Assembly (NCBI GenBank): GCA_017938285.1
Contig: JAGBBW010000068.1
Span: forward strand, 43,805 to 107,804
From: Lachnospiraceae bacterium
Lineage (GTDB): Bacteria; Bacillota; Clostridia; Lachnospirales; Lachnospiraceae
DNA length: 64,000 bases
Direction: 5' to 3'
Under the pieces are notes generated by a model. That model was not told the origin of the DNA. It did no database searches and worked only from the letters and a program-made list of their open reading frames with translations. Position numbers and translations under genes: made by a program. Positions 36,339 through 43,956 of this stretch are shown piece after piece. Within the stretch, counting starts at the first letter, position 1, and every line of letters starts with the position of its first letter.

Positions 36339-36511
36339 ACTGGTGGATTGTCTGTATGTCCGTGTGTGTCGTTCTTTTCGAGCAGGGGTGTTAATCCAGC
36401 TCCGTATCCGTCTTTTACGAAGAGATACCGGGCACCTGTGACACGGTCCTCCAGTATTTCAATCTTTCTTAATTTTCCCTGTGAATAAACGGTAACAAAT
36501 CGTTCGCCCAT
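36332..36511 (-). CDS. DUF6440-like small protein
   Basis: 59 residues, missed by longer ORF filters. The sequence RVTGARYLFVKDGYGAGL followed by TPLLEK matches the pattern of the DUF6440 family (TG-x-x-YL then G-LTPLL). GGAGG (36520-36524) is 8 bases before the ATG. It lies between the PadR-type gene (22 bases upstream) and the NatA-like gene and should belong to the same transcript. Function unknown; the C-terminal tail THGHTDNPPVR is hydrophilic. Confidence 0.75.
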   Translation of the reverse strand: MGERFVTVYSQGKLRKIEILEDRVTGARYLFVKDGYGAGLTPLLEKNDTHGHTDNPPVR

Positions 36512-36532
36512 AGTAATATCCTCCTTGTTGTG

Positions 36533-36850
36533 TTAGGTGATGTCATCACAGCTGTTTTTATAAAGCCGTGCAATCCGCTTTTTTTCCAGTTGTAAAACTT
36601 CCCGCCCCAGGTCTGTGATTTCATACAGCTTGCGTTTTTCTTCTTCACAGACAAACCGGATGAGACGGTCTTTTTCCATCTTTGACAGACTGCCGTACAT
36701 AGTTCCCGGACTTAAGTGTATTTCGCTTTCGGTTATCCGGTCCACGGTCTGCACAACGCCGTATCCATGATTGGGCTGCTGCAGGCAGAGCAGGATGTAA
36801 AAGCCGGTTTCTGTCATGGGGACATAGACTTTTTTTATATGTGTGTCCAT
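36533..36850 (-). CDS. PadR-family transcriptional regulator
   Basis: 105 residues. Winged-helix domain with the PadR motif TETGFYILLCLQQPNHGYG and LSPGTMYGSLSKMEKDRLI, then a short C-terminal helix. PadR proteins usually repress their own operon until a ligand binds. AGGAGGTGC before ATG 36850 gives the start. Its promoter region contains three CGATGTAT boxes, the probable operator. The operon it heads encodes a NatAB-like exporter, so it probably regulates that exporter. Confidence 0.9.
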   Translation of the reverse strand: MDTHIKKVYVPMTETGFYILLCLQQPNHGYGVVQTVDRITESEIHLSPGTMYGSLSKMEKDRLIRFVCEEEKRKLYEITDLGREVLQLEKKRIARLYKNSCDDIT

Positions 36851-36876
36851 TGCAGCACCTCCTGTATATGGCACTT

Positions 36877-36957
36877 CGATGTATGGTGGTTCGATGTATC
36901 GTACTGCAATACTCGCGCTACGATGTATACTATATCGCAGTGCAATATATTTGTCAA
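36877..36957 (-). promoter_or_regulatory. Promoter and probable operator of the PadR operon
   Basis: On the minus strand TTGACA (complement of 36952-36957), 17 bases and TATAGT (complement of 36929-36934) make a near-consensus promoter. CGATGTAT recurs at 36877, 36892 and 36921, the last abutting the -10, and GTATCGTA/TACGATGTAT form an imperfect inverted repeat. Confidence 0.75.
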
Positions 36958-37298
36958 TAGTTTTTTTGAAAGATTGTTACTTTTATTTTTTTTGTAGTGG
37001 AAAATAATGTAAGAAATGAGAACGATGTGGCTAACATATCTACGGAGGTAGAAGAAACATCGATGTCTGGCGTTTTTGGGGAGCAAATGCGGAAGATTTT
37101 TGAAATAATATGGAAGAAAGGTCTACAAGAGTAGAATAAATGCTGTTTCAAACGGAAGCAAGGCGGAATAGTTACAAGTGTTTTCATATTTTTATTACGA
37201 GGAGATAGATGATTTTGTCATAATGTGTTATACTTAAAGGAAATCAGAGTCAGAAGAAAGCAATTTGCAAACATGCTCTAAGAAAAGCGGAGGAAAAA
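36958..37298. other. Intergenic region between the PadR promoter and the carbamoyltransferase gene
   Basis: AT-rich, without a credible gene. It holds a GGAATAGTTAC repeat fragment (37165-37175) and a -10-like TATACT at 37229-37234 without a good -35, which may start the next gene's transcript. Nothing else recognised. Confidence 0.5.
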
Positions 37299-38144
37299 AT
37301 GAGAAGTTTACTACGTTTTACGGATTATACGGAACAGGATGTGGAGCGGTTATTCCGGCTTGCAAACGAACTGGAAGCCGGTGGGTACCAGGATATACTG
37401 AGGGGAAAGAGTGTGATTTTGTTTTTTCCCAATTCCAGTATTCGTACCAGAGTCACCTTTGAGAAGGGGATTGCGCTGCTTGGCGGACAGCCGGTTCTGT
37501 TTCCTTCGGATGCTCTGGATAAAAAGGAGGATTTGCGGGATGTGTGCGGTTATCTGAATAACTGGGCGGACATGGTAATTGTGCGGCATAAGGAGATTTC
37601 GGTGGTGGAGCGGATGGCAGAGTACCTGAAGGTGCCGGTGATTAATGCCATGACCGATGTGAATCATCCCTGCGAGATACTGTCGGATTTATACGCTCTT
37701 TCTAAAATTAGAAAGGACTTTAAGAAGGATCGGTATCTGTTCTGTGGCAGGCGGGGAAATATCGGGCTGACATGGAAGGAGGCTTCGGAAGTATTGGGGT
37801 TTGAACTGGCGCAGTGCTGTGGAAGGGGCTGTGAAATAGAAGGACTGCCGGTGTATTATGATATTAATGAGGCGGTGTCCGGGCGGGATATTGTGTGTAC
37901 GGATTCCCTGCCGGCGGCAGTGCTGGAAGAGTTTCAGAACTGTCAGGTAACAAAGGCAGTGATGGACAAGGCAAATCCGGGAGCGTTGTTAAATCCCTGT
38001 CCGCCGTTTTTCCGTGGGGAGGAGGTTTCGGAGGATGCCATCCAGTCGGAGTATTTTGTGGGATATGAGTTTAAGAAGAGTCTGTTATGTGTACAGCAGG
38101 CAGTGATGGTGAACTGCCTTGGGGCAGGGAAAAGGAATGATTAA
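37299..38144 (+). CDS. Divergent aspartate/ornithine carbamoyltransferase family protein
   Basis: 281 residues, shorter than the usual 300-340. The carbamoyl-phosphate half is well kept: NSSIRTRVTFEKG for the S-T-R-T-R loop and HPCEILSDL for the HPxQ motif (with Glu in place of Gln). The acceptor half differs: where ornithine enzymes have an SMG loop and HCLP, this protein has CTDSLP and LNPCPPFFRGEE. Carbamoyl phosphate probably still binds, but the amino acceptor is probably not ornithine. No arginine or pyrimidine genes are near. GCGGAGG stands before ATG. Confidence 0.75.
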   Translation: MRSLLRFTDYTEQDVERLFRLANELEAGGYQDILRGKSVILFFPNSSIRTRVTFEKGIALLGGQPVLFPSDALDKKEDLRDVCGYLNNWADMVIVRHKEISVVERMAEYLKVPVINAMTDVNHPCEILSDLYALSKIRKDFKKDRYLFCGRRGNIGLTWKEASEVLGFELAQCCGRGCEIEGLPVYYDINEAVSGRDIVCTDSLPAAVLEEFQNCQVTKAVMDKANPGALLNPCPPFFRGEEVSEDAIQSEYFVGYEFKKSLLCVQQAVMVNCLGAGKRND

Positions 38145-38165
38145 GAGTGCTGGAGGAGATAAAGA

Positions 38166-38480
38166 GTGAATGTTATTCCAAATATGAAATATCCGGAGGT
38201 GGAGCAGATACTGGTCTGTATAAATGATAAATTTCCCTGTGCAAAAGAAGCAGAGCAGGTCATATTAGACGAAACCGCACATGGAAATGTTCTTACAGCG
38301 GTTGGAGATGCAGGCTGTATGCCGGATGAAACTGTGGTTGTACTGGATTTTGCGGAGGATGCAAAGAAGGAATATCAGGGAAGTGAAATAAAGTCTTGGG
38401 GAAAGGACAAACAGTATCGTTTTGTCAGGTTTCTGGACAAACAAAATGGGGTATTATACATCAGATTTTTTATTTCATAG
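38166..38480 (+). CDS. Hypothetical protein
   Basis: 104 residues, GTG start with GGAGGAG 7 bases upstream, 21 bases after the preceding gene. Acidic with alternating alpha and beta character, two Cys near VCINDKFPCAK, no signal peptide or membrane segment. I do not recognise the family. The ribosome site and spacing make it a credible gene. Confidence 0.6.
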   Translation: MNVIPNMKYPEVEQILVCINDKFPCAKEAEQVILDETAHGNVLTAVGDAGCMPDETVVVLDFAEDAKKEYQGSEIKSWGKDKQYRFVRFLDKQNGVLYIRFFIS

Positions 38481-38524
38481 AAAAGGGATGTTTTCCCATA
38501 TATGGAAAGAGGAGGTTACTTTAA

Positions 38525-38914
38525 ATGAAAGCACTATTGATTTTATTATTGTTACCGGTGATTTACTATCTGCTATATAGTAATGGCTATATGATTACCG
38601 GCAGTAAATCTGCTAAAGTATTTGTAGGAAAAAATCGTGGAACAAATGCGTTCTGGACGCAGTTTGTAGACTGCAGCGGTGAACTGAAGCGGGTTGCGAG
38701 ATTCCGGAAAAGTAAGGAATATAAGTTCTGCTTAAATGCCAGCATAGCAGGAGGTACGGCATCTATCGAGATTTTAGACAGGGAAAAGCAGGTGCTTCTT
38801 TCTCTGACACCGGAGCAGCCGGAAGGACGTCTTATGGTGGATGTAAAACAGAAATATTTTATGGTGTACCGGTTTGAGTCGGCCAGCGGAGCTTATGAGC
38901 TGACCTGGGAGTAA
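38525..38914 (+). CDS. Hypothetical membrane-anchored protein
   Basis: 129 residues. A hydrophobic segment at residues 3-18 (ALLILLLLPVIYYLLY) looks like an uncleaved anchor or signal. The rest is a soluble, predicted all-beta domain of about 100 residues exposed outside. No catalytic motif. GAGGAGG lies about 10 bases before ATG. The next gene begins 11 bases downstream. Confidence 0.65.
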   Translation: MKALLILLLLPVIYYLLYSNGYMITGSKSAKVFVGKNRGTNAFWTQFVDCSGELKRVARFRKSKEYKFCLNASIAGGTASIEILDREKQVLLSLTPEQPEGRLMVDVKQKYFMVYRFESASGAYELTWE

Positions 38915-38925
38915 AGGGAGGAATT

Positions 38926-39864
38926 ATGATAAATTTCAGAGCAATTACCGAAGAAAATTTTGATACCATTATCCGCATGAAGAGACCGGAGGAGGAGCAT
39001 TTTGTGGCTTCCAATGCGTATTCCCTGGCGCAGGCCTGGTTATATCGGGATAACAATGATGTGTATCCCTTTGCCATTTATAATGACGAGGAGCCGGTGG
39101 GGTTCATGATGTTGGATGAGGATTTGGAGGAACGCTGTCTTATTATCTGGAGGATTATGTTTCCTGTGGAGCATCAGGGAAAGGGCTACGGTACAAAGGC
39201 AATCCGGCAGATTGTGGATCTGGCAAGGGAGTCCGGCAAGTATGATTTTATGATTATGGATTACGCACCGGAGAATAAGATTGCGGAGCATGTGTATACA
39301 AAGCTTGGTTTCCGGCCTACCGGAGAAATCAGCAATGGAGAGATTGTGCTGCGGATGGATTTGCAGGATTATATCTGCAAAGTGGCTACCCTTGAGGAAA
39401 TGGACGTCAAGTGGGATTATGAAATTGCCCACGCCGGAGAGGACCGGGAAAACTGGGTCATCTGGAAGAAAAGCAGTATAGAGCATATGCTGCAGGGAAA
39501 ATCCCTGCCGTATTATGGGATTCTGGATGGGCAGATTATCAGCGAGGCAACCGCCATGCTGGACGCTGCCATTGTCCAGAACGGAGCTGGTCTTGTGGAT
39601 GGAAAAACAGCCTATTTATCGGCGTTCCGGACGATAGAGGAGTATCAGGGAAAGGGATATTTTTCGAAGCTGTTTCACTTTATGCTGGAGGATTTGAGAG
39701 ACAGAGGGTATGAAAAAGTGACACTGGGCGTGGAGCCGGAGGAAGTGGAGAATAAGCAGATATATGCCCATTATGGATTTACGGAGCATGTAAAGAACGG
39801 GGTGGAAATGTACCCGGATGGGACGGAGATTGAAGTGGAGTATTATGGAAAGAAAATTTCGTAA
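38926..39864 (+). CDS. Tandem GNAT acetyltransferase
   Basis: 312 residues with two acetyltransferase domains. The first (1-145) keeps the acetyl-CoA motif EHQGKGYGTKAIRQI and has spermidine-acetyltransferase-like features (WRIMFPVEHQGKGYG). The second (about 155-312) has QGKGYFSKLFHFML and the ending IYAHYGFTEH. Both acetyl-CoA loops look functional. GGAGG precedes the ATG. A fusion of two domains could act as an intramolecular dimer or hold two activities. Substrates unknown. Confidence 0.85.
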   Translation: MINFRAITEENFDTIIRMKRPEEEHFVASNAYSLAQAWLYRDNNDVYPFAIYNDEEPVGFMMLDEDLEERCLIIWRIMFPVEHQGKGYGTKAIRQIVDLARESGKYDFMIMDYAPENKIAEHVYTKLGFRPTGEISNGEIVLRMDLQDYICKVATLEEMDVKWDYEIAHAGEDRENWVIWKKSSIEHMLQGKSLPYYGILDGQIISEATAMLDAAIVQNGAGLVDGKTAYLSAFRTIEEYQGKGYFSKLFHFMLEDLRDRGYEKVTLGVEPEEVENKQIYAHYGFTEHVKNGVEMYPDGTEIEVEYYGKKIS

Positions 39865-39906
39865 GAGGGATTTTCTGGAGAGTATGGGAGATATAATGGG
39901 GGTTGC

Positions 39907-40410
39907 ATGGAACAAGGCAGGCAGAAAAAAATATTGCTGACAGCATTTCGGGGAACTTCTGCGGAAGTTCTGGTGAAAGGAATGAGACAGTACAAGTCGC
40001 TGATTTTCCCCAATGATAAGGTGCTGGATTCAGAACTGCTGGCAGAGGCACTGGAACAGGAGCCGTGGGATTATGTTATCAGTTTCGGACAACGGCCGAA
40101 TATTAAGGACAAAGTGCACATTGAAACAACAGCCAGAAAGGCTGCTTCGCATATTTGTACCAGTCTGGACTGGGAGAGGATGAAGCAGGTTTTCGAGCAG
40201 TGTGGTCTGAAGGTGAAGATTTCAGAAAATGCCGGGACTTCGTTCTGTAATGAGTTGTATTGGAATGGTTTGCAGTTTATTCAGGAGAAACAGCTGGGAA
40301 CAAAGATGGTATTTGTGCATGTGCCTTTTGAGAAGAATGTGACAGATATGGAGGAGTTTCGGGGCAGGATAGAAAATGGTCTGGGGAAAATGATTCGCAT
40401 GCTCATTTAA
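39907..40410 (+). CDS. Pyroglutamyl-peptidase I-like (C15) protein, short form
   Basis: 167 residues against about 200-215 for true pyrrolidone-carboxylate peptidases. The likely catalytic Cys is in SENAGTSFCNELYW, the His in VFVHVPF, and a candidate Glu in VHIETTARKA, in the right order for the E-C-H triad. N-terminal substrate-pocket segments are shortened, so specificity may differ. The start ATG follows GGGGGTTGC weakly. Function as a cytosolic peptidase is inferred. Confidence 0.7.
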   Translation: MEQGRQKKILLTAFRGTSAEVLVKGMRQYKSLIFPNDKVLDSELLAEALEQEPWDYVISFGQRPNIKDKVHIETTARKAASHICTSLDWERMKQVFEQCGLKVKISENAGTSFCNELYWNGLQFIQEKQLGTKMVFVHVPFEKNVTDMEEFRGRIENGLGKMIRMLI

Positions 40411-40606
40411 AGTTTTGCTTCGCAAAAGGAGCCTGCTCACACCTGAATCATGTTCTTTTGCACCAAGGCAGTAAGTGTCTGAGTGCTCTGTGAACAGTAA
40501 CGTAGGCTCATTTAGGAAAAAAGAAGAAAACTATTGCATTTCAAAAAGAATGATGTTAAAATAAACAAAAAAGAACTGGTGTTCGAATAAAAAAGGGGAG
40601 CGGCTT

Positions 40607-41095
40607 ATGTCATTTGACTGCGGATTTCAAAAAGAAAATAACTGGTTCCGGTATCGGGCCGCAGCAATTATTATAGAGGACGGCTGTGTGCTGTTTGCAG
40701 GAAATGAAGTGGAGGATTACTTCTATTCCATCGGCGGCGGTGTCCACATGAATGAAACTGCAGAGGAAGCAGTACTCCGGGAGGTGTTCGAGGAGACAGG
40801 AGTACATTACGAAATAGAACGTCTTGCAGTCATTCATGAGAATTTTTTTGACGGTGTTGGTGGTTCGCTGGATGGTCTGCACTGTCATGAGGTGGCTTTT
40901 TATTTTAAAATGAAGTCCCGGGGAACGAAGGAACTTCACAGCAACAGCTACACGGGTGGTGTAAGAGAGCATATGTACTGGCTGCCTGTGGAAGAACTGG
41001 ATAAGTACAGGGCGTTTCCAACATTTTTGAAGGATTATCTTAGGAACGAACCGAAAGAAATGGTACATATTGTAACCCATGAAAAATTGGGATGA
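40607..41095 (+). CDS. NUDIX hydrolase
   Basis: 162 residues. A complete NUDIX box is visible (G-x5-E-x7-R-E-x-x-E-E-x-G-V, in GGVHMNETAEEAVL then REVFEETGV), so hydrolysis of a nucleoside-diphosphate-linked compound is expected. GGGGAG precedes ATG. A second, different NUDIX gene lies 1.8 kb downstream. Substrate unknown. Confidence 0.9.
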   Translation: MSFDCGFQKENNWFRYRAAAIIIEDGCVLFAGNEVEDYFYSIGGGVHMNETAEEAVLREVFEETGVHYEIERLAVIHENFFDGVGGSLDGLHCHEVAFYFKMKSRGTKELHSNSYTGGVREHMYWLPVEELDKYRAFPTFLKDYLRNEPKEMVHIVTHEKLG

Positions 41096-41251
41096 GAGAA
41101 GGAAATTCCAGCCAGGTTTGTTTATTATCCGGGGGTGGGAGTGCTTGTGGTACATACAGTATTCAGTTATGTGGAATTAAAGTGTAAGAAAAAATAGTTG
41201 TTGCGAAACAATAGCAGTAAGACAGTAACGTGTGCTGTCATGAGGGAAAAA

Positions 41252-41716
41252 ATGATTGAGTTTATAGAAGAAACAGAGCAGAAGGAAGAAATTGCGGACC
41301 ATATTCTGAACCAGCTTCCTGACTGGTTCGGACTGCCGGAAAGTACAAAAAACTACATAGAAGAAAGCAGGAAGCTGCCGTTCTGGGCGTACTATGCAGA
41401 TGGGCAGCCGGTAGGCTTTCTTGCGCTGCGGGAAACCAGTCCCTACACAGTGGAACTTTATGTTATGGGTATTTTAAAGGCGTACCACCGTCAGGGTATC
41501 GGCACAACATTATGGAAAGCTTTTATGGAATATGCAAAAGATAAGGGGTATGAGTATGTGCAGGTAAAGACGGTGAAAAAAGGGCATTACAAAGAGTATG
41601 ATATTACCAACAGCTTTTATGAATCGTTAGGCTTCCGGGAACTGGAATGCCTGCCGTTATGGGATGAGTGGAATCCGTGTCAGGTCTATGTAAAGTATAT
41701 TGGAGGACAGAGGTAA
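41252..41716 (+). CDS. GNAT family N-acetyltransferase
   Basis: 154 residues. Acetyl-CoA motif AYHRQGIGTTLWKAF; ending SFYESLGFRELECLPLW is common in small GNAT enzymes. ATG 41252 is chosen because GAGGG lies 5 bases upstream and MIEFIEETEQ is a normal beginning; longer in-frame starts enter the intergenic region. The stop overlaps the next start (TAATG), so it is translationally coupled with the HAD gene. Confidence 0.85.
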   Translation: MIEFIEETEQKEEIADHILNQLPDWFGLPESTKNYIEESRKLPFWAYYADGQPVGFLALRETSPYTVELYVMGILKAYHRQGIGTTLWKAFMEYAKDKGYEYVQVKTVKKGHYKEYDITNSFYESLGFRELECLPLWDEWNPCQVYVKYIGGQR

Positions 41717-42357
41717 TGGGATGTAGTACGGTATCACAAAAGAGTAACATTTCCTGGATATTTTTTGATGTTGGTTCCACCCTGGTGGATGAAACGGAAG
41801 CTTATAACCACCGTATCCGTGATGCCATTTCCGGTACAGAGATTTCCTTTGAGCAGTTTCAGGAAAAGAGAGCGTTTTTTGCAAAGCAGAATCTTAAGGG
41901 CGATTTGGAAGCCTTGAAATTTTTTGGTCTTGAAAAAACTCCGTGGCACAGGGAGGATGAAGTGCCGTATCCGGAAGCAGAAGAGGTTCTGCGCTATTTA
42001 AAGGAGAAAGGATACCGGCTTGGTGTGATTGCCAATCAGTCTTTAGGGACAGCGGAACGTTTGTCAGACTGGGGACTGCTTACTTATTTTGATGTAGTGG
42101 CTGCGTCAGCGGAGTTTGGTGTGGCAAAGCCGGATCCGGCTATTTTTAAGCGGGCTTTTCTTCTGGCGGGCTGTCTGGCAGAAGAAGCTGTTATGATTGG
42201 GGACCGGCTGGATAATGATATTGTTCCTGCGAAAAAGCTGGGAATGAAGGCTGTCTGGGTGAAACAGGGATTTGCGGTTTACCAGAATGTGGATGCAATA
42301 GAATACAAGCCGGATTATGAGATAGGGAATCTGATGGAATTAATAAATATTTTTTAA
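41716..42357 (+). CDS. HAD-superfamily hydrolase
   Basis: 213 residues. HAD motif I FFDVGSTLVD (the second Asp is replaced by Ser in D-x-G-S-T), motif II near VIANQS, motif III Lys in GVAKPDPAIF and motif IV MIGDRLDNDI. The replacement of the usual general acid Asp (DxD) by Gly-Ser is seen in some subfamilies and may change activity. ATG 41716 overlaps the GNAT stop; GGAGGACAGAGG lies upstream. Substrate unknown. Confidence 0.85.
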   Translation: MGCSTVSQKSNISWIFFDVGSTLVDETEAYNHRIRDAISGTEISFEQFQEKRAFFAKQNLKGDLEALKFFGLEKTPWHREDEVPYPEAEEVLRYLKEKGYRLGVIANQSLGTAERLSDWGLLTYFDVVAASAEFGVAKPDPAIFKRAFLLAGCLAEEAVMIGDRLDNDIVPAKKLGMKAVWVKQGFAVYQNVDAIEYKPDYEIGNLMELINIF

Positions 42358-42419
42358 ACGGCATATCAGAATAGCGTTGCTGTCTGGTATGGTGGGAGAT
42401 ATCAGGAAGGAAGAATACG

Positions 42420-42881
42420 ATGGAAATAACAACAGAAAGGGAAGCACTGCAATGCCATATTTATCCTGTGGAAACACAGGGGAATTACAAATATGTGGTG
42501 GTGTGTTCCAGTTATGAGGGAAAATGGCTGTTAAGCCGGCATAAAGCAAGGGATACATGGGAAACCCAGGGAGGTCATATCGAAGCAGGAGAAACTCCGC
42601 TGGATGCCGCACGCCGGGAATTATATGAAGAAAGCGGAGTACAGGATGCAGAGCTTTATCCGGTGTGTGATTATCTTGGATACCGTGGAAAGGGAGCAAC
42701 CTGTGGAATGGTATTTCTGGCGGTGGTACACAGGATGGGAATAATGCCGGAGAGTGAGATGGAGGAAGTGCAGGTTTTTGAAGTACTGCCGGAAAATCTG
42801 ACCTATCCGCTCGTGACGCCCCTCCTTATGGAAGAAGCGGGGAAATTACGGAAAACATTATATCAGGAAACAGGTGCATAA
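42420..42881 (+). CDS. NUDIX hydrolase (second)
   Basis: 153 residues with the NUDIX box GGHIEAGETPLDAA followed by RRELYEESGV. It differs from the gene at 40607 in length and termini. Stop overlaps the start of the following dehydrogenase gene (TAATG). Substrate unknown. Confidence 0.9.
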   Translation: MEITTEREALQCHIYPVETQGNYKYVVVCSSYEGKWLLSRHKARDTWETQGGHIEAGETPLDAARRELYEESGVQDAELYPVCDYLGYRGKGATCGMVFLAVVHRMGIMPESEMEEVQVFEVLPENLTYPLVTPLLMEEAGKLRKTLYQETGA

Positions 42882-43786
42882 TGAAAACTTTTTTATGTGA
42901 ATATATACATCCGGAAGCCAGAAAAAAACTGGAAGGTGTGTCGGAAATAATTTCAGACTGGGAACGGCTGGCAGAGTGTGATGCTGTAATTAACCGGAAT
43001 CTTCAGATGACAGCAGAAGTTTTAAAAAAAGCGTCCGGTCTGAAAGTAATTGCGGTACATGGTACAGGACTGGATGGTGTAGATCTGGAGACAGCGGCAG
43101 AGCGTGGAATTCAGGTGTTTAATACTCCGTACCGGAATGCGGCTTCTGTTGCAGAATTAAATATAGCCCTTATGCTGGCAGCAGCAAGGAAATTTTCACT
43201 GGTGCAAAAGCAATTGGCAGAGGGGGTGTCGTTTGCTGATTCTGCCGTTATGGCTGCCCTGCAGGGAATGGAGCTGGGTGGAAAAACAGTGGCCTTTCTT
43301 GGCGTGGGAGAAATTGCAAAGAAGACAATTACAATATGCAGGCATGGATTTTCCATGCGCTGTACCGGATGGTCCCGGAGCCTGACAAAGGAAAAAGCTT
43401 CGGAACTTGGAATAGAGTATGCCGGCAGCATAGTGGAGGCGGTGTCTTCTGCGGATTTTGTTGTACTTGGTATGGCACTGAATGAAGAGACCAGAGGAAT
43501 TATCGGAGAAAAGGAACTTTCTGCCATGAAACCGGGGGCGGTTCTCGTTAATACTGCCCGTGGAGCTTTGCTGGATGAAGCAGCATTATATGCAGCATTA
43601 ACATCACCGGACGGACCTCTTATGGTAGCAGCGCTGGATGTTGTGGCAGAGGAACCGGTCGGCAGGGATAATCCGTTATACCAGCTTCCAAATGTTATAT
43701 TGACACCCCATATCGGTGCCAATACGGACGAGGCTTTATACCGTGTAGGAATGGCCTGTGTAGAGGGGATTCTGGAGAGAATTTGA
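42881..43786 (+). CDS. D-isomer-specific 2-hydroxyacid dehydrogenase
   Basis: 301 residues. NAD-binding motif VAFLGVGEIAKKT (G-x-G-x-x-A variant) and the catalytic triad Arg in VNTARGALLDE, Glu in VAEEP and His in LTPHIGANTDEA. It belongs to the phosphoglycerate dehydrogenase-like group but lacks an ACT tail, so it is probably a short-type enzyme acting on another 2-hydroxy acid. Translationally coupled to the NUDIX gene upstream. Confidence 0.88.
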   Translation: MKTFLCEYIHPEARKKLEGVSEIISDWERLAECDAVINRNLQMTAEVLKKASGLKVIAVHGTGLDGVDLETAAERGIQVFNTPYRNAASVAELNIALMLAAARKFSLVQKQLAEGVSFADSAVMAALQGMELGGKTVAFLGVGEIAKKTITICRHGFSMRCTGWSRSLTKEKASELGIEYAGSIVEAVSSADFVVLGMALNEETRGIIGEKELSAMKPGAVLVNTARGALLDEAALYAALTSPDGPLMVAALDVVAEEPVGRDNPLYQLPNVILTPHIGANTDEALYRVGMACVEGILERI

Positions 43787-43870
43787 GATGCGGAAGGGTC
43801 TTGTTCACTTTTTTTGCCTGCTTATCACGAACAGTCTTCCACAGTTTGCCTGCATAAAAAAGAAAAAAGC

Positions 43871-43899
43871 TTTATGTTTTTAAAACTTTGTGCTATAAT
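43871..43899 (+). promoter_or_regulatory. Promoter of the gdpP-rplI-dnaB operon
   Basis: TATAAT (43894-43899) with TTTATG (43871-43876) 17 bases upstream. Confidence 0.5.
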
Positions 43900-43956
43900 G
43901 AAGCGGTATATGATTCTTAAACCTTGCCATGTCGGTATGGCAGAATGTGAGGAAGC

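Noticed and set aside
36954-37187. 77-codon minus-strand frame in the region before the carbamoyltransferase gene
   Set aside because: AT-rich, no ribosome site, no family features.
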